From Fibrobacter sp. UBA7003 (GTDB taxonomy: Bacteria > Fibrobacterota > Fibrobacteria > Fibrobacterales > Fibrobacteraceae), in assembly GCA_002449765.1 (NCBI GenBank), contig DJXN01000011.1, positions 1 to 64,000 of the forward strand: 64,000 nt of DNA, in the 5' to 3' direction. Positions 50,869 through 61,147 of this stretch are shown here, one piece after another. The translations under genes and the position numbers were made by a program. Under the pieces are notes generated by a model. The model was not told the origin of the DNA, did no database searches, and worked only from the letters and a program-made list of their open reading frames with translations. Position 1 is the first letter of the stretch. Every line of letters starts with the position of its first letter.

Positions 50869-53514
50869 ATGCCTACAATGACTTCTGCGCAGGTGCGCGA
50901 ATCTTTCATCAAGTTCTTTGAATCCAAGGGCCACCTCTTTGTGCGTTCTTCGCCGGTGGTCCCGCATGACGACCCGACGCTCATGTTCACGAATGCGGGC
51001 ATGAACCAGTTCAAGGCCATCTTCCTGGGCGACAATCCGAAGGGCTGGAAGCGCGTATGCAACAGCCAGAAGTGTCTCCGCGTGTCCGGTAAGCACAACG
51101 ACCTCGACGTGGTGGGCCGCGACAACTACCACCACACCTTCTTCGAAATGCTCGGCAACTGGAGCTTCGGCGACTACTACAAGAAAGAAGCCATCGCCTG
51201 GGCATGGGAACTTTTGACCGAAGTGTGGAAGCTCCCGAAGGAACGCCTGTTTGCAACCGTGTATCAGGACGATGACGAAGCCTGGCAGATTTGGAAGGAC
51301 GTGTCCGGCCTCCCGGATGACCGCATCATGCGTTTTGACGCCCACAGCAACTTCTGGGAAATGGGCGACACCGGTCCGTGTGGCCCCTGCTCCGAAATCC
51401 ACTACGACCGCGGCGACCTCGCTACGCAGGCCGAAACGTTCAAGGATCCCATCAAGGGCGTGAACGGCGAAAACGACCGCTACATCGAAATCTGGAACAA
51501 CGTGTTCATGCAGTACGAACGCGTGAGCGACGGCAGCCTCATTCCGCTGAAGGCTAAGAACGTCGATACCGGTATGGGCTTCGAACGTATCTGCGCTATT
51601 CTGCAGGGCAAGACCAGCAACTACGACACCGACGTGTTCACCCCGATTATCGCAAAGGTTGCTGAACTTAGTGGCGTGCCGTACAACGATGGCGAAGCCG
51701 GTACTCCGCACCGCGTGATTGCCGACCACATCCGCGCAATCTCTTTCGCTATTGCCGACGGCGCTCTCCCGAGCAACGAAGGCCGTGGCTACGTGCTCCG
51801 CCGCATCTTGCGCCGCGCGAGCCGCTTTGCCCGCCTGCTTGGCCAGAAGAAGCCGTTCATTTGCCAGCTCGTGCAGGTGCTTGCCGACACGATGGGCGAC
51901 GCCTTCCCGGAAATCCGCGAACGCAAGGAATTTGTTGCCTCTGTGATCAAGAGCGAAGAAGAAAGCTTTATCCGCACGCTCGACGCCGGCCTCGAACGCT
52001 TTGCCGCAATCTCCGCCGAACTCAAGAAGGGCGACAAAATTCCTGGTGATAAAGTCTTCCTGCTTTACGATACCTACGGATTCCCGCCGGACCTCACCGG
52101 CATTCTTGCCGAAGAAAAGGGCCTGACCATTGACGAAGAAGGCTATAACAAGTGCATGGAAGAACAGAAGGCCCGTGCCCGCGCCAACATGAAGCAGGGC
52201 ATCAACACCATGGGTACCGAAGGCTGGACGCAGTACAGCGAAGAAAGCACCAAGTTCGTGGGCTATGAACTTTCCGCTTGCGAAACGAAGGTTGTTCGCT
52301 GGCGTGAAGACAAGGGAGTCCTCTCCATCGTGCTCGAAACTTCTCCGTTCTATGCCGAAATGGGTGGCCAGGTCGGCGACAAGGGAACGCTGGTTTCTGC
52401 TGATTTGGAAATTGACGTGTTCGACACCGTGAAGGTGAACGACACCGCCCTCTGCCGCGGCAAGGTGAAGAAGGGTACGGCCAACGAAACGACGATGGGT
52501 GCCGTGTTCATGGCGACCGTCGATAACGACCGCCGTAACGACATCCGCAAGAACCACTCCGCGACTCACTTGCTGCAGGCTGCGCTCCGCCAGGTGCTCG
52601 GCACTCACGTGCAGCAGCAGGGTAGCTTCGTTTCGAACGAACTCCTCCGCTTTGACTTCAGCCACTTCAACGCGATGACTGCCGAAGAAATCCAGAAGGT
52701 GGAAGACATCGTGAACGCGAAGGTGATGGAATGCCTGCCGGTCAACACCCAGGTGATGGGCGTGGACGAAGCAAAGGCAAGTGGTGCCATGGCTCTGTTC
52801 GGCGAAAAGTATGGCGACGAAGTCCGCGTCGTGAAGATGGGCTGCGCCAATGAAGAATTCTCCAAGGAACTCTGCGGTGGCTTGCACGTGCAGAACACCG
52901 GCAACATCGGCCTCGTGAAGATTATCAGCGAATCCAGCGTGTCTGCTGGCGTGCGCCGTATCGAAGCCGTCTCTGGCCGAGGCGCTCTCTCGCTCCTCCG
53001 TGCCGGTACGCAGATTTTGACGGCTCTCCGCGAACAGCTCCGCTGCAAGGACGTCGAAGTTCTCGACCGCATCCAGCAGACCTTCTCCAAGACGCAGAGC
53101 CTCGAGAAGAGCCTGCAGTCCGTGAAGCTCGAACTTGCGACCCTCATTGCGGCCGAAGTGTTGAACGGTGGCATCAACGTGATGGGCGTGAACCTGTTTG
53201 TGCGCGAACTCAACATGCCCGAAGACAAGTACAAGGACTTGCTCGACGGCATCCAGAACAAGCTTGCAACCGACAGCGTTGCCGTGATTGCGAACAAGGT
53301 GAACGGTAACGGAAGCATCGCCGTGATGGTGGGCAAGGACGTTCAGGCCAAGGGCATCAAGGCCGGAGACCTCGTCAAGGACCTTGCCGCTGCTTGCGGT
53401 GGCCGCGGCGGTGGACGCCCGGACCGTGCTCAGGCCGGCACCAAGGAAGTCGACAAGATTGCCGGTGCCATTGCGAACGCCAACAACTGGATTCGCGCGA
53501 AGCTCGGCGCCTAA
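50869..53514 (+). CDS. alaS: Alanine--tRNA ligase
   Basis: An 881-residue class II synthetase. The N-terminal aminoacylation domain has SKGHLFVRSSPVVPHDDPTL and FTNAGMNQFK. The central editing domain has HSATHLL (near residue 563) and the Cys and His of CGGLHVQNTG for zinc. The C-terminal part includes GRGGGRPDRAQAG. The length is typical. AAAGGGACACATT precedes the ATG. It is divergent from pflB. Confidence 0.95.
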   Translation: MPTMTSAQVRESFIKFFESKGHLFVRSSPVVPHDDPTLMFTNAGMNQFKAIFLGDNPKGWKRVCNSQKCLRVSGKHNDLDVVGRDNYHHTFFEMLGNWSFGDYYKKEAIAWAWELLTEVWKLPKERLFATVYQDDDEAWQIWKDVSGLPDDRIMRFDAHSNFWEMGDTGPCGPCSEIHYDRGDLATQAETFKDPIKGVNGENDRYIEIWNNVFMQYERVSDGSLIPLKAKNVDTGMGFERICAILQGKTSNYDTDVFTPIIAKVAELSGVPYNDGEAGTPHRVIADHIRAISFAIADGALPSNEGRGYVLRRILRRASRFARLLGQKKPFICQLVQVLADTMGDAFPEIRERKEFVASVIKSEEESFIRTLDAGLERFAAISAELKKGDKIPGDKVFLLYDTYGFPPDLTGILAEEKGLTIDEEGYNKCMEEQKARARANMKQGINTMGTEGWTQYSEESTKFVGYELSACETKVVRWREDKGVLSIVLETSPFYAEMGGQVGDKGTLVSADLEIDVFDTVKVNDTALCRGKVKKGTANETTMGAVFMATVDNDRRNDIRKNHSATHLLQAALRQVLGTHVQQQGSFVSNELLRFDFSHFNAMTAEEIQKVEDIVNAKVMECLPVNTQVMGVDEAKASGAMALFGEKYGDEVRVVKMGCANEEFSKELCGGLHVQNTGNIGLVKIISESSVSAGVRRIEAVSGRGALSLLRAGTQILTALREQLRCKDVEVLDRIQQTFSKTQSLEKSLQSVKLELATLIAAEVLNGGINVMGVNLFVRELNMPEDKYKDLLDGIQNKLATDSVAVIANKVNGNGSIAVMVGKDVQAKGIKAGDLVKDLAAACGGRGGGRPDRAQAGTKEVDKIAGAIANANNWIRAKLGA

Positions 53515-53524
53515 TAAGGCTTCC

Positions 53525-55387
53525 TTATTTTATCTGAATCTTCTGCGCGAATCTCTCGTTGCCGGATTTGACTTGCACGATGTAGCTGCCTTGTGCAAGG
53601 CCCTGCAGCGAGAATGCGTGCGTGCCGGCATCGAGAACGCCTATGTTCAGCGTCTTGATGCGGTGTCCCGTAATGTCGAAAATGGCGATGGCGGTTACGC
53701 CCGCTTGCGGTAATGCAATGGCGAGGTCTTTGCCCTGCAAGGAGATTTCTGCTTTTCTGACAATGTTTCGGCCTGCGCGGATGACGTCCGGGGTGATTAC
53801 TTTGTCCCAGCCGGGCATGTCGTCGAGTGCGATGATGCGTTCGTCGTCGAGGTTCCTTTTCCACATGTCGGTAGGAGTCTTTTCAAGGAAGTTTCCGCTC
53901 CACGTCTGGCTCCAGGTCATCCAGTAACTCCAATAGGCCTTGTCTTCGGCGATGCTGTCGATATCCGGAATGGCGCCGTTTTCGCTCAGGGCGATGAGTT
54001 TCTTGGTTCCGACGTCGCTCACTATCTTGTTGAAGTAGTTGGCGGCGGAATTGTGGTTGTTAAGCGGGTCGTAGATATCGACCGCGACAATGTCCACGTA
54101 CTCGTCACCCGGGTACCATTCCGCATTGAGCGCGCTGTAGTCGTAACCGAATTTCGGGTCGGTGTTGATGTTCCATACCCAGATGAGGTTTGTGAGTTTG
54201 TTTGTGTTCACCATGCGGTCGAATACGAGTCGGTAAAGTTGCACGTAGCACTTGGGGCTAGCCGTGCCCCACCAGAACCAGCCACCGCTGGCCTCGTGCA
54301 GCGGGCGCCACACGACGGAGATTCCCTTTCCCTCGAGTTCCTTGAAATAGCCCGAGACAATGTCCACGTCGGCGACGATGTCCTTGTAGACCTGCGAAGT
54401 CAAGTCAATCTCCTTGCAGGTGGAATCCTTGAAGGCCTTCGTGTAGTTGAAGCAGGTGTTGTTGTCGGCCGTCTTCGTGACGCCTTCGGTGCAACCCGCA
54501 TTCCTGTAGCCTTCTTGCTGCGTGTAGAAAATCGTGTCTTCCCCGACTTTCCAGTGCCATGTGTAGGTCGGGATGCCGCCCATTTCCCACAGCTGCTCGG
54601 TCATCACCAGGTTGTTCTCGGTATAACCCCGGAACCAGCCTTCCTCGTGATGCCCGCCCGCGGCAAAGAGCATGTCGAACCCGCCCACGGCAGGGTAGTG
54701 GCCGCTGCGCTTGTAGAACTCGGCGATGTCGGTCTGACCCTTCCACGAGACTTCCTCGTCGCTAAACTTGCAGGAATCCGCCGGAGTGCATTCGCCTGCC
54801 TTCAAAAGCTTCATGTTGCCGTAGTCGTAGTTGAAGTTCTGGTCGCTAATCATCATGCCGCTTACGGTCTTCTTCATGAAGTTGTTGCGGAGGAATGTGT
54901 ATATTTTTTGGGCGCTTTCGCTCGCGTTGGGCGATACGGGCAATTCGCTGATGTTGAAAACGGGGTCAGGATGGCGTTCCACGGTAATGTAGTCCACGCC
55001 GATGGCACCGTTCCCTACGGTAATCGTGTTTTCGCCGGCACGCATCTTGGCGGATGCCGCCACCACGTAGCTGGAATCGCAGTTGCGCGGGGTGGTGAGC
55101 ATCGAGCCCGCCTCGACTCCGTTCACGAGGATCTTGGAGGTCGTCCAGTCGTACTGCTTGATGAGCACCTTGGTCGTGATGTCGTACATCGCGGTTTCTT
55201 CGACATTCACCGTGAAGGTGAACTCGGTACCGGAGGACTTCGTCACGAACTTCGCTCCGGTGGAATCCGCCGAGACGTCTCCGGCATTTACGCCCGGCTG
55301 CGCTTCGGCTTCGTAGACAGTGGGGGCGGCAAAAACGGATGCCGTCACGGAGAATGCGGCTATTGCCACAAAAGACTTGAATTCCAT
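53525..55387 (-). CDS. Secreted GH26 beta-mannanase with N-terminal CBM35-like module
   Basis: A 620-residue enzyme with a signal peptide (cleavage after VFAAP). A CBM35-like module (about 22-140, YEAEAQPGV to GVDYITVE) is followed by the GH26 barrel with acid/base Glu365 in WRPLHEASGG and nucleophile Glu469 in LSENGA. The last 60 residues are a type IX sorting-like tail (AIFDITGHRIKTLNIG, GSYIVQVKSG). GH26 enzymes cut mannan and glucomannan. GGAG precedes the ATG. It converges with alaS (10 bases between the stops). Confidence 0.93.
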   Translation of the reverse strand: MEFKSFVAIAAFSVTASVFAAPTVYEAEAQPGVNAGDVSADSTGAKFVTKSSGTEFTFTVNVEETAMYDITTKVLIKQYDWTTSKILVNGVEAGSMLTTPRNCDSSYVVAASAKMRAGENTITVGNGAIGVDYITVERHPDPVFNISELPVSPNASESAQKIYTFLRNNFMKKTVSGMMISDQNFNYDYGNMKLLKAGECTPADSCKFSDEEVSWKGQTDIAEFYKRSGHYPAVGGFDMLFAAGGHHEEGWFRGYTENNLVMTEQLWEMGGIPTYTWHWKVGEDTIFYTQQEGYRNAGCTEGVTKTADNNTCFNYTKAFKDSTCKEIDLTSQVYKDIVADVDIVSGYFKELEGKGISVVWRPLHEASGGWFWWGTASPKCYVQLYRLVFDRMVNTNKLTNLIWVWNINTDPKFGYDYSALNAEWYPGDEYVDIVAVDIYDPLNNHNSAANYFNKIVSDVGTKKLIALSENGAIPDIDSIAEDKAYWSYWMTWSQTWSGNFLEKTPTDMWKRNLDDERIIALDDMPGWDKVITPDVIRAGRNIVRKAEISLQGKDLAIALPQAGVTAIAIFDITGHRIKTLNIGVLDAGTHAFSLQGLAQGSYIVQVKSGNERFAQKIQIK

Positions 55388-55491
55388 AAGCACTCCATAC
55401 ATCTTATGCTCTAAATATATCCTAAAAAAGGGCTGGTTGTTTTTTTACAAGAAAAAAGAAAGAAAACCTGTTGCGTGGCGCACAATGTCAA

Positions 55492-55527
55492 AAAAAAATG
55501 CCCCCGCAGGCGTGAACCCGCAGGGGC
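55492..55527 (-). terminator. Terminator of the GH5 gene
   Basis: Reverse strand GCCCCTGC with GCGGGGGC (one G-U pair) and a run of T's. It separates the GH5 and first GH26 units. Confidence 0.8.
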
Positions 55528-55544
55528 GAGGAGTCAGAAATCCG

Positions 55545-57431
55545 TTATCTCACAAGTACGGGTTGCGTCGCGGTGATGCCTGCTCCCTTCGCTCGCACGA
55601 TGTACATTCCCTTGGGCATGTTCTCGAGGCTAAACGCGTAGCTGCCCTGCGCAAGCGCGCCGTGGAAGAGGGTTGCGATGCGCCTGCCATTCATGCCGTA
55701 AACGTCCACGCTCACGTCGCCCGCCTTCGCGGTCACAAGCGAAATCGTGCTGCCGGAAATTTTGAAAGATGCTCCCGCCTTGACTGCGGCCACATGCGGT
55801 TCTTTCCCGATGGATGTTGTGCCGAATACGATCTTGATTTCGGGGATCATCTCTTCGGTGTTCTCGAAACCGCGGCTGAAGGCATCGTACTTGTCTTCGT
55901 TGAAGTCCCAGAGAACCTGGTCGCCCGCCTTGAAATTGTCATAAAGGAGCGTGCCGGTATAGCCTGCGGCGTAGTTCGCGATGACGACGCTCAGAGTCTG
56001 GTTGCGATCTGCAAAGCTGGAAATATCGAAGGAGCAGACGGTCGATTCGCCCGCGGGCACAACGCATGCGCCGGCATCGTCGTTCACCGGAGTCCAGGTC
56101 CATGCGCTAGTCAGTTTGAAAATTAGGTGCAGTTGCGCATTGGTGGCGCCCGTGTTCGTCACCTCGAACGTGAACGTGCTGGCCTTGCTCAGGTCCCACG
56201 TCTTCTGGTATTCAATCTGCGCATTGTCGCCACCGTAGGTCACCGACATCTTGCCGTCGCCGCCTTCCTGGCTGATTGCTACATCCTTGATCTTGATGCT
56301 CGCCTCTTCCGTTGCGGCGAGTGCCTTCATGGCGTCAAGCGCGGGGTCAATCGTGTAAGTGTAGCCGCCGAAGTTCGATTCGGTCTTGTCGCCGATGTAC
56401 TGCCAGGCGAGTGCGCCTGCGTAACCGCCGTCAAACGCCTTGCGGTAGCATTCCTCGGTCGAAATCTGGGTCTTTGCCGCCATGCTTGCGGTATAGGTAT
56501 CGCCCTTCCAGCCGCTTGCGGGGAACTCGCCGATAATCATCGGCTTGCTGTCGTAGCCGTACTTGCTTGCCATCTGGGCCGCCGTATTCACGAACGGGCT
56601 CACGGCATCGTTTTGCCAGTACGGGTAGTAGTGCGTTTGGAAAAAGTCGAGCGTGCCGTTCGCCTTGCCGCCCGCCGCCACGAGGGCCGCGTCGTTCCAG
56701 TGCTTCTGATACTGAATGTTCACGCTACCCGTAGAAACGAGCAGTTCCGGGTTTTCGGTATGGATGGCTGCCGCTACCTTGTTCGTAAATGCCTGGATCT
56801 TGGAAAGCGCCATCTTCTTGGAGGTCCAGCCGCTGCATTCGCTCGTCATGCCCTCGGGCTCGTTGAAAACTTCCCAGGTCATGAGCGCCTTGTGGTTGCC
56901 AATCGCCTTCACCACCGGGATGAGCGCGTTGTCGATAAACGCCTGCGTGCCCTCGTCCTCAAACAGGTTCGTATTCGCGGTGATGTCGAGCTTTTCGTCG
57001 TAAAGTCCCCACTGGTTGGGTTCCATCAGGTTGTGGCTGAAGAGACACATCGAGACCATCACGCCGTATTCCTCGGCGATGTCCAGAGCCTTCTTCATGT
57101 TGTTGATGGTGTTTTCCTTGAGGCCCGAAACCAGGTGCGTCGTCTGGTCGATTTCCGGGCTCTGGCTCATGTTGTTGAAAAGCCACCAGCGGATAGCGTT
57201 ACCGCCCGCGGCGCGCGTGCCTTCCACAGCCTTGCGCCAGGCGTTCTCGTTCAGCGGGGAAGCTCCCACGTCGGAATTGTAGTCGCTCCAGGCGAGGTTT
57301 GTGCCCGAAAAGAAGATTTTCTTGCCGTTATAGAGCAAATCGGTGCCGCTCACCGTGAGGCCCGGAGCCGCAAAAGCGGTTCCACTGAGCAAAAAGGCCC
57401 CGCAAAGAGCCGCAAAACTCAATTTTTTCAT
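55545..57431 (-). CDS. Secreted GH5 beta-mannanase-type enzyme
   Basis: A 628-residue enzyme with a signal peptide (cleavage after TAFAA). The GH5 barrel has acid Glu191 in EVFNEPEG and nucleophile Glu302 in IGEFPASG. Its start (FFSGTNLAWSDYNSDVG) fits mannanase-like subfamilies. A beta-sandwich module follows (about 375-540), then a sorting-like tail (VDVYGMNGRRIATLFHGAL, SLENMPKGMYIVRAKG). Neighbouring GH26 genes on both sides support a mannan target. Start 57431 has GAGGAG upstream. Confidence 0.88.
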   Translation of the reverse strand: MKKLSFAALCGAFLLSGTAFAAPGLTVSGTDLLYNGKKIFFSGTNLAWSDYNSDVGASPLNENAWRKAVEGTRAAGGNAIRWWLFNNMSQSPEIDQTTHLVSGLKENTINNMKKALDIAEEYGVMVSMCLFSHNLMEPNQWGLYDEKLDITANTNLFEDEGTQAFIDNALIPVVKAIGNHKALMTWEVFNEPEGMTSECSGWTSKKMALSKIQAFTNKVAAAIHTENPELLVSTGSVNIQYQKHWNDAALVAAGGKANGTLDFFQTHYYPYWQNDAVSPFVNTAAQMASKYGYDSKPMIIGEFPASGWKGDTYTASMAAKTQISTEECYRKAFDGGYAGALAWQYIGDKTESNFGGYTYTIDPALDAMKALAATEEASIKIKDVAISQEGGDGKMSVTYGGDNAQIEYQKTWDLSKASTFTFEVTNTGATNAQLHLIFKLTSAWTWTPVNDDAGACVVPAGESTVCSFDISSFADRNQTLSVVIANYAAGYTGTLLYDNFKAGDQVLWDFNEDKYDAFSRGFENTEEMIPEIKIVFGTTSIGKEPHVAAVKAGASFKISGSTISLVTAKAGDVSVDVYGMNGRRIATLFHGALAQGSYAFSLENMPKGMYIVRAKGAGITATQPVLVR

Positions 57432-57608
57432 ATAACTCCTCAAAACGCCCCTTCGGAGGCGTTTACCCGAAAACTATAAATCGCTGGCGCAAAAAGGACA
57501 TTTTTCGCCTCGGGGTGTTGACAAAAACCGCCGGATTTGTCCACACCGGGCGAGCGCGAAAAAGCTGAACCTGCGGCCATCTTGCGCTTGTTTTGCGGCT
57601 TCTATACG

Positions 57609-57642
57609 AAAAAAGCCCCACAGGCGAAAACCTGCAGGGCTT
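57609..57642 (-). terminator. Terminator of the second GH26 gene
   Basis: Reverse strand AAAGCCCTGCAGG, TTTTCG, CCTGTGGGGCTTTTTT. A long stem with one bulge and T's. Confidence 0.85.
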
Positions 57643-57660
57643 TGGAGTTAGGAGGAAACT

Positions 57661-59955
57661 TTACTTGACGAGAATCGGCTTGGTAGCGGCAATACCCGCG
57701 CCCTTCACGCGCACGATGTAGCTGCCCTTCGGCATGTTCTCGAGGCTGAACGCATAGCTGCCCGCGGCGAGGTTGCCCTTGTAGAGTGTCGCGACGCGCT
57801 TGCCGTTCAGGCCGAACACGTCGACCGATACCATACCCGCCTTCGCGGTAGAAAGCGAAATCGTGTTGCCCTGGATGCCGAACTTGGCGGCAGAGGCGGC
57901 CACGGTCTTGATGGCGTCGGAATTGCCGTTCTCGTCCACGAGCTCGATTTTCGAGACGAAATCCTTGCTCTGGGTGGCGGTCGTGAAGAGTTCCGTCTTC
58001 TTGTCGAATGCGGAAATCACCTTCCCGTTGTCGGCGACGAGGTCGTCAAAGGTAATGGTGCCCGAGAATCCCACGGCGGCGACCATCAGCGTGACGGAGA
58101 AGAGGTTGTCGAGGTCCGTGGGATGTTCCACGCCAGCATCGTCTTCGTACTTGGTGATGTCGAATTCGCAAGTAGAGGAGGCTCCGTCGTTGAGCCAGCA
58201 TCCGGTAGAGGGGGACATTTCCCAGGTCCAGAGGCTATCCTTCATGCCGTTGCGCACAAAGGCGAGGCCTACCCAGACACCACCGTCTGCACCGCCCGAA
58301 CCATTGTTCGTAATCTTGACGGAGACTGTCGATGCGCCAGTCAGATCCGGCACCTTCTGCAGTTCGATGTTCGCACCGTCCTCTCCGAGTGTCTTGTAGG
58401 TCACGGCCATCATCATGTTCTTGTAGTCTTCCGAAGAACCGCTACCTGCTCCGTATTTGGCATTTTCTGTAGAGGTGGGGCAAACCTTCGTTGCGGAGGC
58501 GGCCTCGTTGTAGTTGTCCCAGCCGGGCATTTCGTCAAGCGTGATGATGCGTTCGTCGGCGAGGTTCTTCTGCCATACGCTTGCGGCGGTCTGGCTGACG
58601 AAAGCGCTTCCCCAGGATTCGTACCACGGCATCCACCAGCTCCAGGTTGCTCCCTCGTTGTACATATTGTCTACATCGGGGATGGGGCCGTTTTCGCTGA
58701 GGGAAATAAGCTTGTTCGTACCGCCCTTGTTGGCAAAGTCGATGAATGCGGCGCTGTTGCTCTGGTGGTCATTAGCCTTGTTGTAGATATCGACGCTCAA
58801 CACATCGTAGTAGGTTTCGCCCGGAGTCCAGGAAATCTTGGAGGCGTCCTGCGGGTTGAAATCCCAGATAAGGTTGTTCACGCCGTTCTTGAACACCATG
58901 CGTTCGTAGAGCAACTGGTAGAGCGCAGCGAACTGCTTGCCCGTGTGCGTGCTCCACCAGAACCAGTTTCCGCCGGATTCGTGCAGCGGGCGGAAGATGG
59001 CGGCGACACCTTCTGTCTGGAGGCCGAGGAAAATTTCGGAAACGCGGTCAATATCGCCGACGAGCGCCTTGTAGGCTGCCGAGAGGGTATCCCAGGTGGT
59101 GGTGCCCTTTATGAACGCTTCGGTGAAGTCGAATTCAGTGTAGGTTTCGTGTGCGCCCTTCACGTAGAATTCCACTTCGTCACCGGGGCGCCAGTGCCAC
59201 GTGAAAGCCGGAATGCCGCCCTTCTTCCAGGTGGTCTTCGCGATGTCGATGGCCTTTTCGGTGTACTGCTGGAACCAGCCTTCGTCCTTGTTCGCGCCGG
59301 TTGCGTTCATGAGGTCGGCGCCGATGAGTGCCGGATACTTGCCACCGGCCTTGTAAACTGCCTGCACGTCTTCGTGCTGGGTGGCATCGCCCATGGTGTA
59401 GGCATCCATATTACCGGTCATCACGCCGGAGATGGTCTTTTTGCCGAAGTTGTTGACGAGGAAGTTGTAGAGTTTCTTGGCAGCGGGGGTCGCGTTTGCT
59501 GTGACGGGCGCATTGCAGAGATCGAAAGCCTTCGCTTCGTAAGGCTTGACTTCGATATAGTCCACGTCAATCCAGCCCCAGCTATTGGTGATGGCGATTG
59601 TATTTGCGCCTGCGGCAAGGGCGAGGACTGTTTCAACGTCCACAAATTTGTCCTTGTCCGTAACGGGGAAGGAAACCTGCGCGGAGGTGCTTCCGACACC
59701 GACATTGTTGATTTTGTCTCCACCGTAGTTGTTCATGTAGTGGATGACGACCGTGTATTGGCCTGCCGCATCGACAGTCACGGTCGGGAATGTGATATCG
59801 CCGCCGTTCATCTTGACATACTTACCGCCGGAGGCCGCTGTGCTGGTAGCGACAGCGGCATCTTTGGTAATCGTTCCGTCTTCGGCCTCGTATTGTGCGG
59901 CGAAACTGCTGACCGCGGCGAGACCAAACATCCATGCAAATTTTGTGATTTTCAT
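57661..59955 (-). CDS. Secreted GH26 beta-mannanase with two flanking modules
   Basis: A 764-residue enzyme with a signal peptide (cleavage after SSFAA). A CBM35-like module (about 20-135) precedes the GH26 barrel with acid/base Glu326 in RPLHESGG and nucleophile Glu421 in LSENGP. A beta-sandwich region (about 480-670) and a sorting-like tail follow (VDVFGLNGKRVATLYKGNL). The tail is very close to that of the neighbouring GH5 enzyme. The ATG at 59955 has AAAGGA upstream; an upstream open stretch has no signal peptide and is not used. Confidence 0.93.
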   Translation of the reverse strand: MKITKFAWMFGLAAVSSFAAQYEAEDGTITKDAAVATSTAASGGKYVKMNGGDITFPTVTVDAAGQYTVVIHYMNNYGGDKINNVGVGSTSAQVSFPVTDKDKFVDVETVLALAAGANTIAITNSWGWIDVDYIEVKPYEAKAFDLCNAPVTANATPAAKKLYNFLVNNFGKKTISGVMTGNMDAYTMGDATQHEDVQAVYKAGGKYPALIGADLMNATGANKDEGWFQQYTEKAIDIAKTTWKKGGIPAFTWHWRPGDEVEFYVKGAHETYTEFDFTEAFIKGTTTWDTLSAAYKALVGDIDRVSEIFLGLQTEGVAAIFRPLHESGGNWFWWSTHTGKQFAALYQLLYERMVFKNGVNNLIWDFNPQDASKISWTPGETYYDVLSVDIYNKANDHQSNSAAFIDFANKGGTNKLISLSENGPIPDVDNMYNEGATWSWWMPWYESWGSAFVSQTAASVWQKNLADERIITLDEMPGWDNYNEAASATKVCPTSTENAKYGAGSGSSEDYKNMMMAVTYKTLGEDGANIELQKVPDLTGASTVSVKITNNGSGGADGGVWVGLAFVRNGMKDSLWTWEMSPSTGCWLNDGASSTCEFDITKYEDDAGVEHPTDLDNLFSVTLMVAAVGFSGTITFDDLVADNGKVISAFDKKTELFTTATQSKDFVSKIELVDENGNSDAIKTVAASAAKFGIQGNTISLSTAKAGMVSVDVFGLNGKRVATLYKGNLAAGSYAFSLENMPKGSYIVRVKGAGIAATKPILVK

Positions 59956-60105
59956 ACACGTCCTTTTTTGTTTTTCTTGAATATATATTAATAGTGGGTG
60001 TCCCGGCCCCCTTTTTTGGGGTCGCTGCAAAAAGATGTTGGGTAAATCACAACAACAAAAATGGCGAAATTTGCGTAAAAATGGCAAACTTCGTTTGCCG
60101 AAGGA

Positions 60106-61113
60106 TTACTTGTACTCTGCGCCGAAGGTGAACGTGCGTTTTTCGCCGGGCGGGATGACGATGAGTCCGCGGTGATGGTTCAGCGCGTCGGGCTCCGATG
60201 TCATGGGCTCGATGGCGATGCTCTCGCGGGTCGGGGGCGTGTATATCTGGATGGCGTTGTACTGCCCGAGGCGGGCGTCCTGCCAGAGGGTAAGCTTGCC
60301 GTTCTTGCCTTCGAGCGTAACGATGCCTCTTCCTGCTTCTCTCGGATTGCTGTTGTCCACGAGGCAGAAGCAGTCGTTGATGAACTCGTCGTTAATCTTG
60401 CGGCCTGCAGTAAAGCGCGTGTCCGCATGGAAGTTGCCTGTCGGGAGGTCGGCGCTGTCAAGTTCCGCAAGGAGCGATTCGGGGAGTGTCATTACCAGGT
60501 CGTTGATTTTTTCACCTAGCATGTAGTACGGGTGCCAGCCTTCGGAATAGGGCATGTCCGTGTTGCCCATGTTCTCGACGGTCGATTCGACCTTGTACGC
60601 GTTCCCGGAGAATGTTATTTTGTTTGTAGCACGGAACGGGAAGGGGAATCCCGCGAAGGCACCCGGCCAGTCGCAGGTAAAAACGGCAGAGCAACTTTCG
60701 TTATCGCTTTCGAAACGCTCGAATTTCCATTCCTGGTTCTGCAAAAAACCGTGCAGGGCGTGCGGGGCCCAGCTTACGTTGTTGATGAGCTGGTGGGTCT
60801 TGCCGTTCCAGGTGAACTTCGCGTAGGCGGTGCGCCCGGGGTAGGGGGCTAGCCTGCAGCCCGCGTTGGTGTCGGGGCCCATCTTGAAGATGTCGTCGCC
60901 TTCGCGGTAACCGAAGAGCAGGTCAAGCGTTTTTTTGCCGGCGCTTGCCTCGGGTGAGTTGCCCGCGGAGGCATTGTTTGCGACGGGGATGCGCCAGGCG
61001 TTGAGTCCGCCGCCGTAGCCGCTCAAGACTTCGAATTCGGCGCCGTCGTCGCGCTGGAGGACAAAACACTGCACTGTGCCGATAGGGCGGGAAATCAGTT
61101 TGTAGTTGCTCAT
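60106..61113 (-). CDS. Aldose 1-epimerase family protein
   Basis: A 335-residue mutarotase-like protein with the catalytic His in GWHPYYM and the catalytic Glu near AIEPMTSEPDAL, plus an NNVSWAPHALHG segment. It interconverts sugar anomers, probably of glucose or galactose, before phosphorylation. No Shine-Dalgarno sequence precedes the ATG, and TATCTT lies seven bases upstream. The mnmE promoter region faces it, sharing the palindrome AAGATAG-AAAATG-CTATCTT. Confidence 0.85.
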   Translation of the reverse strand: MSNYKLISRPIGTVQCFVLQRDDGAEFEVLSGYGGGLNAWRIPVANNASAGNSPEASAGKKTLDLLFGYREGDDIFKMGPDTNAGCRLAPYPGRTAYAKFTWNGKTHQLINNVSWAPHALHGFLQNQEWKFERFESDNESCSAVFTCDWPGAFAGFPFPFRATNKITFSGNAYKVESTVENMGNTDMPYSEGWHPYYMLGEKINDLVMTLPESLLAELDSADLPTGNFHADTRFTAGRKINDEFINDCFCLVDNSNPREAGRGIVTLEGKNGKLTLWQDARLGQYNAIQIYTPPTRESIAIEPMTSEPDALNHHRGLIVIPPGEKRTFTFGAEYK

Positions 61114-61120
61114 GTGGGGT

Positions 61121-61140
61121 AAGATAGAAAATGCTATCTT
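61121..61140. promoter_or_regulatory. Symmetrical -10 region serving two divergent genes
   Basis: The palindrome AAGATAG, AAAATG, CTATCTT gives TATCTT on both strands. Each copy lies seven bases from its gene's ATG (61113 and 61148). Both genes are therefore predicted to be leaderless. No clear -35 element is visible on either side. Confidence 0.55.
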
Positions 61141-61147
61141 TCTTGCC

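Noticed and set aside
55484..55491. Additional copy of the shared CAZyme element before the first GH26 gene
   Set aside because: Only TTGACA matches. The TTATCCAT half is missing and the distance is off by about ten bases.
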